Assembly: GCA_034433615.1 (NCBI GenBank)
Contig: DAOUAJ010000035.1
Location: 1-13,941 of the forward strand
Source: DAOUAJ01 sp034433615
GTDB lineage: Bacteria > Chloroflexota > Anaerolineae > DUEN01
Length of the DNA: 13,941 nt
Direction of reading: 5' to 3'
Below are positions 13,105-13,941 of the stretch, piece after piece (positions within the stretch are counted from its first letter, which is position 1; each line of letters starts with the position of its first letter). The notes under the pieces are model-generated. The model did no database searches. It was not told the origin of the DNA and was given only the letters and a program-made list of their open reading frames with translations. The translations under genes and the position numbers were made by a program.

Positions 13105-13941
13105 CTATTCGGTTGATTGGATGAAGAACCAGGGGCGAACGGGGGCCTGCGCGCGGCCTTCGTCCCAACGTTCCACCCGCGCGCCCTCGACGCCCGCCTC
13201 GGCGACGATGGCGCGCCCGCCCGCCGCCTCGATGGCCGCCGCCACCTCAGCTTGCTTGCCCGGCTCGGCAAGGGCGATGATGATGCCCCCCATCCCCTTG
13301 CCGGAGATCTTAGCCCCCAGCGCCCCTGCTCCCAGCGCCGCCTCGATCAGCGCCTCGATCTTCGGGATAGACATCTGCAGCTTTTCCTTGATCAGGTGGT
13401 TCAGGTTCATCAAGTGCCCTAGCGTGATCAGGTCGCCCTTCTCCAGGGCCTCTTGCGCCTGCTCCACCAGCATCCCGACCTCCTGGAGCAGATGAAACCG
13501 CATCGGGTGCTCGGCCAGCCAGTTGCGGGCGACGGTGTTGCTGTCCGCGGTGGTGGCCCGCACTAACGTATCGCCGATCACCAGCGGCAGAGATCCGTTG
13601 ACCGGGATTCGCCGCGGCCCTTCGGATAAGCTGTACCGCGTCACGCCGCCCAGGGCGCACGCCCCGCTGTCCAGCCCCGTGCCCACCCCGCCGTGGGCGA
13701 TCACGTCGCCCTGCCAGGCGAGCCAGGCCACCTCGGTCGGCTCTGGCTCATGGCCGGCCAACCGTAACGCTGCCAGCGCCATCGAAGCAGAGGCTGCCGC
13801 CCCCGACCCCAGGCCTGAGGCCACCGGCACTTCCGATCGCCACTCGATGTCCAGCCCCGGCCCATCCACGCGGTCCATCACATGAGCCAGCACATAGCGC
13901 GCCGGCGCGAAGAAATCCCGATTGGCGATGAGGGAGATGTC
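13105..13941 (-). CDS. GHMP kinase, mevalonate-kinase-like (5' end outside window)
   Basis: 278 residues are visible; the frame is open to the right edge, so roughly 40 N-terminal residues, including GHMP motif 1, are missing. The phosphate-binding motif 2 is P-V-A-S-G-L-G-S-G-A-A-A-S. The catalytic Asp is in H-G-G-V-G-T-G-L-D, V-I-G-D-T follows, and motif 3 is K-I-S-G-K-G-M-G-G. The pattern follows archaeal-type mevalonate kinase along its length, with M-N-L-N-H-L near the C-terminal third. Differences (G-D-T-L for G-D-T-G, G-K-G-M-G-G for G-A-G-G-G-G) leave open a sugar or other alcohol substrate. A hydrophilic C-terminal extension of about 20 residues ends the protein. It is the first visible gene of the kinase-cyclase-epimerase group, so it may phosphorylate the substrate of that group or belong to isoprenoid synthesis. 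Confidence 0.82.
   Translation of the reverse strand, partial: DISLIANRDFFAPARYVLAHVMDRVDGPGLDIEWRSEVPVASGLGSGAAASASMALAALRLAGHEPEPTEVAWLAWQGDVIAHGGVGTGLDSGACALGGVTRYSLSEGPRRIPVNGSLPLVIGDTLVRATTADSNTVARNWLAEHPMRFHLLQEVGMLVEQAQEALEKGDLITLGHLMNLNHLIKEKLQMSIPKIEALIEAALGAGALGAKISGKGMGGIIIALAEPGKQAEVAAAIEAAGGRAIVAEAGVEGARVERWDEGRAQAPVRPWFFIQSTE

Noticed and set aside
1..13941. CRISPR array, tRNA, rRNA, phage or transposase gene
   Set aside because: No regularly spaced repeats, no cloverleaf-like CCA-end structure and no integrase or transposase motifs seen on either strand.

Overview
The window is a dense, almost entirely minus-strand sugar-metabolism region. It probably comes from a high-GC bacterium of the Chloroflexota (Anaerolineae- or Caldilinea-like). 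That placement is inference. It rests on the lipoprotein-type sugar-binding protein, a mevalonate-kinase-like GHMP kinase of the type found in this phylum, degenerate purine-rich short tandem repeats, and GC-rich palindromic intergenic repeats. No rRNA or marker gene confirms it.

Layout in the direction of transcription (right to left): a GHMP/mevalonate-type kinase cut by the right edge; a PF04199 cyclase-family metal hydrolase; a divergent ribulose-phosphate 3-epimerase homologue that overlaps the cyclase by 4 bases (ATGA); a 304-base gap carrying repeats; a D-isomer-specific 2-hydroxyacid dehydrogenase; a short-chain dehydrogenase; a 159-base leader; and a CUT2-type sugar ABC transporter. 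The transporter consists of a lipoprotein binding protein, then a strong stem-loop, a double-domain ATPase and two paralogous permeases. After it come an M24/creatinase-fold protein lacking most metal ligands, a Gfo/Idh/MocA oxidoreductase, and a three-domain 651-residue protein that I recognise as a D-apionate-lactonase (ApnL) type. Positions 1-416 hold no convincing gene, only hairpins and repeats.

The best functional reading is import and oxidation of a branched or unusual aldose. In the established D-apiose oxidative route, a Gfo/Idh/MocA enzyme oxidises D-apiose to its lactone and ApnL opens the lactone to D-apionate. That pair sits here directly behind a pentose-type ABC importer. The known downstream apionate enzymes (ApnO, the DUF1537-type OiaK kinase, the RuBisCO-like protein, OiaT/OiaC/OiaX) are not in the window. 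Instead there are a 2-hydroxyacid dehydrogenase, an SDR, an epimerase homologue that has lost a catalytic Asp, a cyclase-family hydrolase, a GHMP kinase and a metal-less M24 protein. They could form an alternative lower pathway, or belong to a neighbouring unrelated unit.

Other points of interest are two in-frame insertions of short tandem repeats into coding sequences, a dispersed 43-base repeat present once at each end of the window, a double-hairpin element, and lower GC in the transporter block than in the flanks.
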